From: Choristocarpus tenellus KU-1152
Taxonomy: Eukaryota > Phaeophyceae
Length of the DNA: 28,148 bases
Direction: 5' to 3'
NCBI GenBank assembly: GCA_964200185.2
Contig: CAXNAD020000131.1
Coordinates: 1 to 28,148, forward strand
Shown piece after piece: positions 9,904 through 21,800 of this stretch. The translations under genes were made by a program, and so were the position numbers. How positions within the stretch are numbered: the first letter of the stretch is position 1; each line of letters starts with the position of its first letter. The notes below the pieces were generated by a model that ran no database searches, was not told where the DNA came from, and was given only the letters and a program-made list of their open reading frames with translations.

Positions 9904-12900
9904 TCACTTGTAACCAAAGTCACCCCCTGGACGGGTGGCACCCTTCCCAATTCCCTCTCCCTGAATTGGACCATTCCCCAGCTGCATGAAGTGAGCATTG
10001 CTCTTGAACTCCATGTAGGTGGTGAACAGGACATGCAGACTGTGCATGAGATTGTTGTGTACAGGTATGTCCATAATGGCGCACATCTTGGTTTAAGATC
10101 AGGACAGGGGGGTAAGAAGTGGGCAGTGGATACAGGAGTCAGCATGTGACTCTTTTAAGACTGGTCAATGTTCTCTTGTAACCCTGACTTCAATGTATAA
10201 CTTGCCAAGTGAACTGGGTGTTACATGCAAAGGTGGAGGCATCTTGTTCGAACAACCCAGTTAGAATAGAAGCATGTACCATGAAGTCTCAATAGTTGAT
10301 AGTGAAAGGTAGTGCAAGACTTTTTTCCTAAGGTGTTTTATGATTGTTAGACCAAACAAGCATACATCACACACTTATGGGGCATGACGGTGATTGAGGG
10401 ATGGTTGAACGGGGAAGGAAGAGAACAAATAGAAGGAAGGAAAAAGAAGAAGATATGTAAGAGATATAAACAAAAGAACAGCACCAGGGATTTCTTGACA
10501 TGTGGTCCCCCACCATAGTATTAGCCTGGACCAATGTAGCTTACCTTTACAGAGCAGACAGGATGCAGTGCGATCTGAGGCGGGGAATGTCTGTTCTTGA
10601 CATCAGTTGCACCACCGTCACCTATAAATCCACGACCCTCCCACACACAACTTTCTCTCTCTCACACACAGAGTTTTCTCTTTTTGATGTCACACGCACA
10701 CACTGGGCAGGCAAAATTAACACAGACAAAAGGTGACTGTGTTGTAAGATATCAACTCACCATTCTTGCGTAGTCTTCCAGTGGCATGTCCATCTCTGGA
10801 GTAAGGTTGTTAACATCCTCTAGCACCTCCTCAAACTCTGGAGGCCATGCCTCCATCAGTACCTCAATATCAGGCATATTCTTTTTGTAGTGCACCTGTT
10901 TGACAAACAGGAGGGAAACCCATCCCCGACTGATGACTGATATGCAAAAAACTAGAGGTAGAATGTCAGAAAAAGCTATGTCAAGGAAAGGAACATACTA
11001 GTAGTATAAATGGAGAGATGAAAAGATTGAAGTGTGTGTTGGACAAATTGGATTCTTCACCACTCTCTGTTTATGGCCAATACTATTGTGTTCTGGGAGA
11101 TTGGAAGTACACCTGTGTTACATGCTACAATTAAACTATTAATACTATTATACTTTTAATTGGTGTTTGCTCCTGTTTCACACACTACACAGTCAACACA
11201 CATAAGACCCCAATAATGCTTTCAAATAAAATATAAATACACCAGTGATACATGAGATGAGTTTGCTTCTCAAAGGCTAAGGCAGTATTGTTGTACCAGG
11301 TGATTGTGATTGTTGCACCTGAGGAGGTGGCTTGATGCGGTGCATATCAGTTATGCTCTGAATCCATCTCTCAATCTCAGCTGGGTTCTTATGGGCATTC
11401 TCAATGGACCTGGAGGGATCAGGCCAATAAATCATATCTTGATGAGATGTATTAATAGGAGTTGCTGTGGTGTGGTTGACAATTTAAATATTCAAGAGAT
11501 GACAGGATTTATCAAGTACCACAAGACAAAAATGCATCACAGCACAACACAACACAACAGCCATACTGACCTCACTGCCACATCACCATGCTGCTTCTTT
11601 GATACAGCCCTCAACTGAAGCTCCAACACTGTAGCATCACTTTGGCTAGCTGCTGGCTCATCCAATACCTGCATCAATTGATGGCATTCTGGGATGAATT
11701 GGTGTGTGTTATTTAGGTGCAAAGAGTGTTCTTCTCTTGGTTGCAAACATTGAGTTGACCCTTGCCAAGACAAGTGCTGCTAATAAAACTCCTCAGTACT
11801 CCCACATACAAAGACAAACTAGAAGCAATACTAACATAGCAATAGTGGCAATAAATATGATAATATTACTCTTGGTCCAACTCTCTCTTTCTCTGGTTCA
11901 CTCAGGTTCAAGGGGGGTGGTGTTGGGGAGTTCCCTGTGTTGATGTAGAAGCTTCAAGAGGTGGTATTGGTAGTAGTGGTTAATTTGTTATTTTGGTTCT
12001 TTTGACTGTATCAGCTCAGACAAGACAGTTCCTTTGTGCTTGTCATGCATCACACAGCTTGCCTTGAATCCAAGATCGTCTGAGGTGTCATCAGGCCTAG
12101 GAATCTTTAGGAAGGCGTCCATATCCCCAACTGCTGGTATATAATCAGGCACAAAACAGCGTAGTGTTGTCTCCAGTTCCACATCATGGCTCTTGTAGCG
12201 ACCTATGTACTGAAAGAGGTCCTTTATCTCCGCAGACACATTAAGGTGTGCATAGTCAGCAGGGTTGTAAGCCCTGCTTATGGTGGGCAGAGAACATAAA
12301 GATAACAATAGTCACTCACAACTATGGCTTAGTCAGCTCTCATGCTGGGGCCAAGGCAACTCAACTGCAGCATTTAGGGAATAAGTGAACCTGGCACTTT
12401 CCACAGCTGTTAGATTTATAGAGCGTGTGAATTAGTTGCGACTATTATTGTCTACAAAGGCACCTACACAGGTACATATTCAGCAGATGTTGGAAATGGG
12501 ATATGCAAAGTGAACAATTGGTAGTTGTGTGTGTTGCTACTATTTGTAGGACAGATCTGATTGTACCTTTTCAAAACGATTACTCAAGATTCTCATGTGG
12601 CTTGTTAGGTTGGGGTCACATGGGATAAGGGCCAGTGGTTCATATACCACAATAAGCACCTTTCCTGTTGTTGGTGCCATTGAGAGGCACCATGTGCTAT
12701 TAAGTAGGATCCTCTAGAGTGTAAGGTGCTTCAATAATATGATGTAAATAGCAAAACATTAGTAACAGGTATGGGTCCTTGAAGACAAAAATATACTGCA
12801 TCCAGTTTGTATGAAGTAGAACCAACATGTTGTTGAGAGCTTAAATACATCATATGATATGATATGATAAGATATGGTATGCCAGGCGAGACTCATGCAA

Positions 12901-13847
12901 AAAGTGTGGACCAGTGTCCTCTCCCTAAAATCCCCAAATATAACCCTAACCCCGAAACAAGCATGGCAGGACAACAAAACACAATTTGAAAAAAATAAAA
13001 TTACGTTCAGTAATGTCACAATCTGAAACTTTGATGCGTACACTTAGAGTTGCAGATTTGTGTGGGCCCTGTCTGAGGTATCTCCTCTACAGAGAAACAA
13101 GAATAACAGGATTGCCCCTCCATGTCCTACACTAGGGTACATGTACTTCATAGGAGTCTACCATGCAAAATATGTAGAGCAGAGTGGGGCAATTCTTGAT
13201 GTGCATTTCAAGTGGTGTGAGGTAGTGCTGTGACTTGGTTGCAAGGGGAAGTTGGGAGATTTGGAAGGACCATATCAGTAGGTTCAGGCGATTAGATGAG
13301 CAATTGACTGGTCTAGCCACTTTGGACTGTCCCCTCCAAGATGGAATAACTATAATTGATCCATGCTGCCTACAACCTACAACTAGTATCAACAAGGTGT
13401 GCTGTTAACCTTCTGAGAGAGCAGAGTATTCAACAAAGTATTCGACAAAGTATTCAGTCTAGGAAAGACATGAATGAGGAAGAAGATGAGCATGGTGAAA
13501 CAAGCTTGATGGCTATGGACATAAAACAGGCATACTTACTAGAAAAAAGTAATGTCGATCAAAACGTCATGAGGTTCAAGGTGTCCTTGGACACACACAC
13601 AGTACACCCCTGATTCTTCAAATAGCGTTGGAGCTGGGCACAAAAACTTTCAAGGCAAACACACCTACTTGGTGGTGCATTTAATTTTCATATTATACCA
13701 TACTCCTTAGGGATATAAAATGTAGACTCACCTTTCAACCTTAAGGCCACCACCACGACCCCCCTCATTGCTGGATGTCTCCGATCCACTCTCACTGCCA
13801 TCACTCCCCCCTGGTACACCAGATCCTAATACACCCATTGCTGGTAC

Positions 13848-13878
<31 letters not shown>

Positions 13879-16800
13879 GCAGCAACAGTGGCAGTGGCTG
13901 TCGGTCCACCACCAGCACTAGGAGCTGTACCAGGTGTCTGGGTGAGCACACCCTACTCAAGATGTGGAGGGGGCATGTGTACCAAGTCCAGGTCAGAGGT
14001 GGACTGATGCACTGCCCAAGGGGATGCATCTTCCTGGGGACTGTGGAGCACAGTATGATGTGATGTGTCTAAACTACTCAATTTTCATGTGAAAGGGTAA
14101 CTAACTTTTGAAGTGGTTCGAGCTGGACTGTTAGTATATCATACTATTAATATATTATTATTATTATTATTATTATTATGAATAACGCGAGATAGATGGT
14201 ATTGTGTTGAGAAACAAGTAATACAAGGACAAACAAATACTCTTCACTACTCCAGAATGCATCAATCAGATTAACTCTATTATTATTAGTATTATATTTA
14301 TTATTAGTGTAGTACAATTACTTTTTACCCATACACTATGCACTACACAGTGCTGAGGTGGGCTTCTGACTTAAGAGGGTGGCATAGCACAGTCATAACT
14401 GAGTGAGCATGATCAAAGTCAAGTCAATTCAAGCCAGCCAAGCCGAGTCAAGCTAAGGTAGAGACACCATCAGCATAGCTGTGAAAGAGAAATCCAATGG
14501 CATGATGTGCTTGATGTTGATGGGGCTATCCAACCGTTTTACTTGTAAGACTGTACATATAGGATAGACTGTACTACATCAAGAATGCACTATACTACTA
14601 CAATACTATAGTAGCACTACACCACTCTTCTCCACAGTTGCAAGGATGTACTATGTATGGTTCAAATGATAGAAGGTGTCAAGAAGGGTATAAAGTGATA
14701 AGTAAGAACATATTATCACTAATAGAATACCTGATCTACACTTGATTGCCTTTTGCTGTGAGTTGAAGTTGAAGAAGGTGCCCAAATAGTACGTTTTGAG
14801 TTGGATTTAGATTGCCGGTTGGAATCTCTTGTGTCAATGCTGGAATCTGATACAGAGTTAGACAAGACAAGAAAGGACCGGAGAGAGAGTCACGACAATC
14901 AACCAGGACATCCCAGGTATTATATTTAAACACACATCAATAACCATTTAATTCACAGGGTTACAGGATTTTTTTTCTTTTAAAAAACAGGAGCTTACAT
15001 CTCATGTCATTTCATTTCTTGTTCACTTTGCTTTAGCATCTATTTCATTCTTGTGCTACTGATCTTCAGCTTCAGCCTGTACTTGTACTAATACTATTAA
15101 TGCATAGTACAATAAACTAAAATGATAAGAGGGATAGGTTAAGGCTTAGGGTTAGGAGGGGCTGATGGCTGACAGGACCCACCAAACAGCATGGACAATA
15201 AACAAGTGACTTTGAGAGGGTCATTAAGTTGGGCTGGATAATAAACAAGTCATGTGTCTAGTGAGGAGGTCATCCACACTGCAATTACCTGCAAGTGAGT
15301 GTACAGGGGATGGGAGATCCTAGCCTTTGCTGTAGCCAGGCAATATGAGTTTCCCTTACCTTCATCAGCACTACTCAGGTCGTAAGCAGCATCAAATTGG
15401 TCGTTCTTGACGTCTCGTCCTGCCTGTATAAAAGCGGAAATGGCAGGTTAAGTGATAAAAAAAGAGTAAGGGGGAAGTGATTCCTGGTGCAACAAGAGGA
15501 CAGCATAGATGAAGGAGGCAACACTTATCATGCTATAAAAATACTATGTTCTTGTCAACAAGGACAAGAACTCACCACTTGGGAAAATACAGTTCCTTTT
15601 CATCGTACATTATGTTGTGTGCATGCACTCACAACAATCACCCCACCAGATATCCAGACATGGTCCCCAATACACACCAGATGAGTCCTGCTTATTGGGC
15701 AGTAATATAATCTACAAGTAAGTGCAACTGGAATGATGAAGGTTGCTGACAATCTCACACCTTGTCTTCGTTGCCTAACCTCCCCTTCTCCTCGGCAACA
15801 GATTTATTCACTGTTTTCCCATCTGTCTTCCGTGCAAGATCCGAGGTGAGTCTATCCCCTGATGCACTAACCTGTGCAAAGGGTGTTATGCATGGGGTTA
15901 ATAGAGTGTCTGTCTGATATTGATTGGTACCGCATTGGGCATGCTGTTTCTCCATCTAACAATACCTTCTTTTTCTGTCTACTATGCTGCAGGCAGAACA
16001 GCCGCCTACCAGACTTCAAGGTCAAATAATCAAGCTCATCTGGTGTTAAAATATACTCCAGTACTTCCAGCAAGACTTGAACAAATAATACCACTAAAGT
16101 AATCCATTTTGCGATGGTATAGTAGCTGAGAGTGAGGACTACAAGAGGAGACAGAATTGATACTGATGTGGGGTGTTTTATATAGCCCAAAGGTTAGCAT
16201 CAAGGAACCGCTACAATGAGACTGCCTGGTAGGAATGCTGAATCCTGTGGTCTCCAATTGAACCAAAGGCGATATTCAAGTCATATCCTTCTTAATTTTT
16301 TTTTGTGCTGTATGGTTCACTGTAGCCAAGGCAGGAGGCAGGTTAGGTACAAACCTACCTCCAATGTCTCGTCGAATTTGGTATTCTTCAATATACTCTC
16401 CCGTTTTCGATCTTCAATGGCACCTCTCAGGTCCTCCATCTCATCTCCATCCATGCTTGCGCTGGCGCTAACCTGAGACTCCGACCGAGCAAATTATTAG
16501 TCTGGGGATCAAATTACATTCATCCCTATATGCTAGGCATCAACAGTCAGGGAAGTGATACAGGAGGATATGTAGACATACTCGAAATCATCTTGTAGAG
16601 AGGCGGCGTACACATACAGAAAGATCTCACGAGTACGTCTCGAAATGAGAAGCAAAGAAGGAGTCGCGACTTGGTATGCTCCCCAAAGAGGGTCGTGTCA
16701 ACCAGGTTGTTCTGGTACATGCTCAGTTCAGTTGATTCAAGCTTGTAGGGAAGATTCATACAGGGAAGGCTCTGTTCGACCTGAAAGTAATATTTTCTCC

Positions 16801-17050
16801 ACAAACAAGCAGACTGGTGTGTACCAATTACCTCTAGAGCCATATCGTATTTGTCATTCAGAAGCTTTCTCTCCTTATCCTTGTCATTTTGTTCCACGCT
16901 GTCATCGAACCCGGACTCTTCAAGCTCCCCATTAGAAAATTCGTCACTGTCCTGTGGGTCCACCAGAATCAGTGTCGTCGGTGGTTGGATCGAGAAGAGA
17001 CGATAAGGACTACTAGACGAGTGTTGAACTTTTCCTGTCGAACATGGCAT
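9904..17050 (-). CDS. IFT46: Intraflagellar transport protein 46 homolog
   Basis: Subunit of the IFT-B complex, which carries cargo (in Chlamydomonas notably outer dynein arms) along the axoneme. Eleven exons: 16832-17050, 16359-16472, 15761-15871, 15360-15423, 14731-14846, 13732-13937, 12063-12273, 11571-11668, 11319-11409, 10761-10895 and 9904-10086. All phases match, giving 1548 nt and 515 residues. The C-terminal two-fifths is the conserved domain: AYNPADYAHLNVSAEIKDLF, CFVPDYIPAVGDMDAFLKIP, VLDEPAASQSDATVLELQLR, KNPAEIERWIQSI, MPDIEVLMEAWPPEFEE and MDIPVHNNLMHSLHVLFTTY. ATG 17050 follows an in-frame TGA. The first 277 residues are acidic, Ser-rich and Gly-rich, with a run of about 11 Ala. 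They carry a thrice-repeated [YF]DxxxxxSxx motif; Chlamydomonas IFT46 is about 345 residues. The intron after exon 7 uses a GC donor (AAG|GCAAGC). Confidence 0.95.
14153..14179. repeat. (ATT)n microsatellite in an IFT46 intron
   Basis: Tandem ATT units lie within the intron between IFT46 exons 13732-13937 and 14731-14846. No coding role. Confidence 0.85.
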
Positions 17051-17314
17051 AGTTCGTCCTCATAAAGTGAGTGCGCCCGGCAGGCAAAGTAGGAGGCTCA
17101 GTGCTGCGGAGCATGAACAATAAGGTTCCATTCGTCTTGCATTTTCCTTTCTAGGTCTTGATGTGATCTGTCCGTGAAGGCACAGCTTATATCCTCAGGT
17201 GAAAGGGCTTGGCAGAACAATAAGATGATCCAAGATTTTATAGTGGTGGTCTAAGACACTTACCCCCATTGACATTATTGCTTTTGAGGCCTTGTCTGGC
17301 ACCTCCAGATCCAT
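17013..17314 (-). other. Candidate two-exon coding stretch between the unrecognised gene and IFT46
   Basis: ATG 17314 opens MDLEVPDKASKAIMSMG, which ends exactly at a strong donor GGG|GTAAGT (exon 17264-17314). An acceptor ACCTAG then opens a phase-0 frame at 17150-17013: KGKCKTNGTLLFMLR, then STEPPTLPAGRTHFM, ending at a TAG. The frame also extends upstream of the ATG to a possible acceptor (AATCAACAG) near 17336. It may be the true 3' end of the gene at 17432-18639, a separate small gene, or 5' sequence of IFT46. If real, it overlaps the IFT46 start by about 38 bases on the same strand. Confidence 0.3.
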
Positions 17315-17431
17315 TTCGAGAAATAGTGGATACTCTCTGTTGATTCGTTGTCACTCCCGCTCAAGCACAGCAACAACAACCAAACCTTGCGTGCCATAGG
17401 CTTTCTGGCCACTTCTACCACGGCATTGTTG

Positions 17432-18639
17432 TCAAGTGAGTGAGGGTGGAAACGCAACAGCCTTCAAGAGTGTGTAGGGTCCGATGGATGCAAGTTTCTC
17501 CGTTACAAATTTACAATCTACAATCCAATCTCTTTCCCCAACAAGCATCAACGTCTAAAAACGATATGATTCAAATTTTGTCAATTATATATACTTTCTA
17601 CTGGTTATAGACAATGATTCAATAATTGCTCCCTCGACAAAGGTGGAAATGGAAGATACAGGTGGGGTACTTTACTAAGGTTAAACGCAGTCGCCTCACT
17701 TGTCCCTTTGGTTTTAAAGGCAGTGACGACGCTTGTACAGGTTCGCTCAGGCTTGGATTCAGGAGGACGGGTGATATGAAGGATGATGTGGAAAAGGATT
17801 CTCCTATCCCCTCCAAACACCCTAACAGGTACTTGTTGAAATCCCCGAATCCATTGCCTTCGAATACATATTGCCTCTTCTTTCCCTCATAGGTTATTGT
17901 ACCGTTGTTGCAGGGAACTTCATGCGTACTCAATGTTTTGGAAAAGTATTGAAACCAACACCAGTGCCTTCTTCCCTTGACACCTTCTGTACTTGAAACC
18001 AGCCTGTCCCTCTCTTCGATAAAATCGGGACGCTCCTCCGAACTAGGCGAAAGTGCACCGGATTCTTTCTCGTGAGTATGGGATATGAGTGCGAGATTAT
18101 GGTCAGGTGTCGAGGTGGTTTCTTGTAGAACACTGAAAACCTCAGGTAGCGGTGGGAGCGTTGTCCAGTCCCTGTCAACCGCACAACCTAGACCAGGAGT
18201 GCCCAACTTGACTCGGGTTAGCGTCATATTTTCTGGGTAGTTGAGTCTTATTGTTGTGTATAAACTCATTGCATTGGTTAGGGATTGTTTATCCTCCCGA
18301 AACTCATTGACCATCGTATTGCTGCTAGTTGGTAATATTTGATTTTGACCGGGCTTCCATTCTTGATTTCTGCACTATGCCCTCAACTACTCTATGGAGG
18401 TCAATGGATTTCTACCTCGAAATACTCTCAATGCGTGCTTGATTTTTTTCTCTGACCTGCAACAAGTAGTCGTGTATTAGTTCACACAACCTAGTTGGTA
18501 TTTTACCCCCAACCTTATCTCCACTCGTAACTTCCATCCCCCTTTGCCTGTTCCAAACCTTTTCCCCCCTTTCTCCAAATATTATATACACTATATCACG
18601 TAAAGGAACAGGCCTAGTATTGGCTCGCGGGATGGACAT
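17432..18639 (-). CDS. Unrecognised protein, at least three exons
   Basis: Model: exon 18416-18639 from ATG 18639 (MSIPRANTRPVPLRDIVYII, ending ARIESIS), exon 17700-18321, and exon 17432-17554 ending in TGA. Phases are 2 then 0, giving about 322 residues. Exon 2 has a long open frame with pieces such as TLTRVKLGTPGLGCAVD, DWTTLPPLPEVFSVLQ and YVFEGNGFGDFNKYLLG. Exon 3 reads TLMLVGERDWIVDCKFVTEK. Exon 2 has a double acceptor TAG-CAG three bases apart. I do not recognise the family, and see no signal peptide or clear membrane span. The 3' end is uncertain: exon 3 could instead splice at TTT|GTAACG into further exons that end near 17013. It lies divergent to the kinase gene and 381 bases upstream of the IFT46 start on the same strand. 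Confidence 0.5.
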
Positions 18640-18831
18640 CAATCACGCACCTCATGGTCAAAGCGTACCGGATCGAATTATTCGTGGAGGCGCGTTTCTT
18701 TTGGAGGTGTTGCCTCAGGGCGTCGTCGTGATCGTGACCGCGACCGCCGTGGTTTCAATCTACGTTCACCTCCGTCACGCCGTATCTCATTGATTGGGTC
18801 AGGAGCGTTGGTGGTTGAAGGCGAAGATGGG
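18640..18831. promoter_or_regulatory. Likely shared divergent promoter region
   Basis: About 190 bases separate the proposed start of the minus-strand unrecognised gene (18639) from the in-frame ATG of the kinase (18832). The sequence is GC-richer than its surroundings and open on both strands, with an Arg/Asp/Ser-rich reading on plus. It may therefore be partly coding in the kinase N-terminus rather than promoter. No TATA-like element stands out. Confidence 0.3.
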
Positions 18832-21800
18832 ATGCAGGAAGGAGGATTGTCCAACAGTGGACGGCACCCGATCAAATATCAGTTAGCCCGACCGGAGAAT
18901 GCCAAGGTTGTGGAGGTAAGGTAATTTCCTCAAGGTACATCATCTCTGACAAGGTTGGTTCTGTGCACATTATTTCATTTTCAGTTCTAATGCGCTGTCT
19001 CAAGTGGTTGGACATTGACCCACACAGGAGGAGTAGCACTGCCCCAGAATGGGTAAATGTTCTCAAGTCTCGAGCAAGACTCTTTGCATTGCGCAAATAT
19101 TTTCCGAAAACTGTTTTGGCCTATACTGTACTAATCTGATTTGAAACTTTTGCTCAAGTTGAAGTCTCAGCAAGATGGTTTGCGGCTGGAGCCTGCCTCC
19201 TCAATGTTTGGCTTCAATGTAAGCTTACCCTGTAATGACCATGTGTCATATATATATATATATACATATTAGGTGCAGAATAACAAGGATGTTGATGCTA
19301 ATGATGGCCAAGGCACGGGGGGCAGTGATGGTCAAGTGATGACAACAGGCAAGGGAGACAATTCAGTTAGGCAAATTGGATGTCAGGTGTCTGGAACATC
19401 TAATCTTCATGGCTATATTCTGACACAGGCAGAGAGAGCTGCGGGAAGGAGCCAGCCTGGGAAAGTTCCATCTTCCCCTCTTCGGCGTGGGTGAGCAGTC
19501 ACCAGAATCATGGTGCAAAGATTTTGACCCATGTTACTATGTGGGTATTTCCTGCACTGTGTTGATGTTTCTTCCTTGTTAGCGCCATGCTCTCAATTCT
19601 ATATACCCAATTCTCCCTGATTTTATACATCGCTTGCTATTGACCTCATGAGCATAGACCAGACCATTATGCACTCTATGTGCTTTGTATCCTACTTTTT
19701 TTAAATATGTGCTGCCCACCCCCCTGCCCTGCCCATGCTTGCAGACGGAACCACTCGTGGATTCCCCCTTCGTCGTCCTCCATCTCTCCCGCCAAGGTGC
19801 AAACAGGTCCTTTTTCTGCAGGACAGTCAAGAGCAGGTTCGCCACTGCAATCACCATCACCATTTTCACCTTCCAACCTTCAGTCTCAGATAGAATTGTC
19901 TCTAGCAGAGACATCTAGGGAGGTAGGGGGTGGAGGAATGACACAGGTAGGACCACCTGAGGGTGATGTTGAGGAAGAGGAGGAAGAGTCAAAGCCAGAG
20001 GCAGAGCCAGAGGCAGAGCCAGAGGCAGTAGAGGTGGTTGTAGAGGGGATGGAAGTGAAGGAGTGCAGTGTGAAAGGACAGACTGAGGAAGAGGAATGGC
20101 AAGGGGGAAAGGAGGAGGAATGTGAAGGAGTGGAATTACATCAAACAAATAAGAGTCCATTTACAGAAAAGGCATCACTGTTGGCACTGGCACGACTACC
20201 AAAGTTACAAGAGTTCTGTTTTGACAAGGATGGTTCTTTTGGGATTGATGCGCGGCGTCTGGTTGTTGGAAGAGAGATTGCACGTGGAGCATATGGGGTT
20301 GTGCATGAGGCGGTGCTACTTGAGCATCCGTTGGGGGTAACTTTGGAAGGTGAGATTAGTGTGGGCATGTTTGCGGCTGGTGCTTAATCAGGTTAACTGC
20401 CTATGTTATTTCATTGGTATGTGTTGAATTCTACCCCCTCAAAGGGTGTTCAAGGCTCCACGATATTAGTTGAAGTAGGTGCATGTATTTAGCTACCCAC
20501 TATGGGAGTGTGCACTGTCTGTTGGTGGTTTCTTGTACTTTTACTTACTTACACTTTTTGAAGTGTATGTTGCTGCAGGTCTGCTGCATGTGATTGTTGA
20601 TTGAAGTTTGCAAGGAGGGTCTGCAAGGGACTTTGATTGCATGTTATGGGCTGATTTCTGATTTTTGTATTGTATGCTATTTGATCTGTATCTGCATGTA
20701 CCAGCCATGAGTGATGATGTCAGGGGCTCCACCGCTGGCACGTCCACCAGGGACTTGAGAGTTGACATTGATGGAGAAGATATCAATCAACACAGTGAAG
20801 AGATGAAGGGGGGCAAAGGTACTAGTGAGAATGGGATGGGGGGTGTAGAAGAGGAACCTCCAGCAAAAGAGGTGGAAAATCATTCCAGGGTATTGGGGGA
20901 AGGGGAAGGAGGTAACCATACAAAGCAGAGTGGTATTAAAGTACAGAAAGGGAATCACCAGGAGGGAAGTGGGATGAAAGTGGCTGTCAAGATTCAGCAA
21001 GTACCGCCTGATGAGGTGAATTTTATGTGTGTTAATACTTAATTGTTAGTACTTAATGTTCTCTCTCTCTCTCTCTCTCTTTCTCTCTGTGAAGTATTAA
21101 TCATACATATTAGTGGCGATTGATTGTTTGAGCAAGCAAGACATGCTTATATATATTTATATATATCTTAGGTTATTGAGTGATTGGGTGTGATGCACAA
21201 CATCAGTTAGAGGGTATTTGTATAGGACTAATAGTAGTAGTAATGGTAATAGTTATTATGATACATGGTCTTGCCATTGTTGATTGTTGACTGCTGACTG
21301 TTGATTGCTGATTGCTGATTGTTTGGGATTTGATGTTGGGGCCTAATGCCTGCAGGAGGAGCAGGCTAATTTGATTGGAGAACTCTCAATGCTTCGTAAT
21401 CAGGTACATCCACACCTTGTCAACTTCATTGGGGCTGCAGTTGCAGCGGAGAATGGGATGAACAAGGTAAGGGCACAAGAAGAGAGCCATGGGTCGTAAC
21501 ATGTGGGAAAGATCACTTCTATTGTCCAAATATGTGTTTTTTGATCTGATTGAATGCTGGATATGGCTAAGATAGTGATACTACTAGTAGTACTTGTAGA
21601 CCATTGGTGACCTGCTGGGTGATAGTATCTCTGTGAATAGATGTCACCTTAGTGTTAGTTTAGTGTAGAGGTTCTGTGAAGGGTAAAATTGCTTCAGTAT
21701 GTACTGTGTGTACTATGTAGTAGGTACATACTATTACAGTTATACTCTCCATTGCAGAAGTACCATAGTCTTTGATCTTTTCTGATAGTTTAAAACAGGA

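Noticed and set aside
13768-14007. Plus-strand poly-alanine frame
   Set aside because: It is the antisense of the IFT46 exon 13732-13937, whose phase and splice sites fit the IFT46 model on both sides.
18983-19050. Possible kinase exon reading LMRCLKWLDIDPHRRSS up to a GTAAAT donor
   Set aside because: It is open only if entered in phase 1, and no phase-1 donor exists in the exon before it. It remains possible as an alternative first exon from ATG 18990, so it was left out of the main model.
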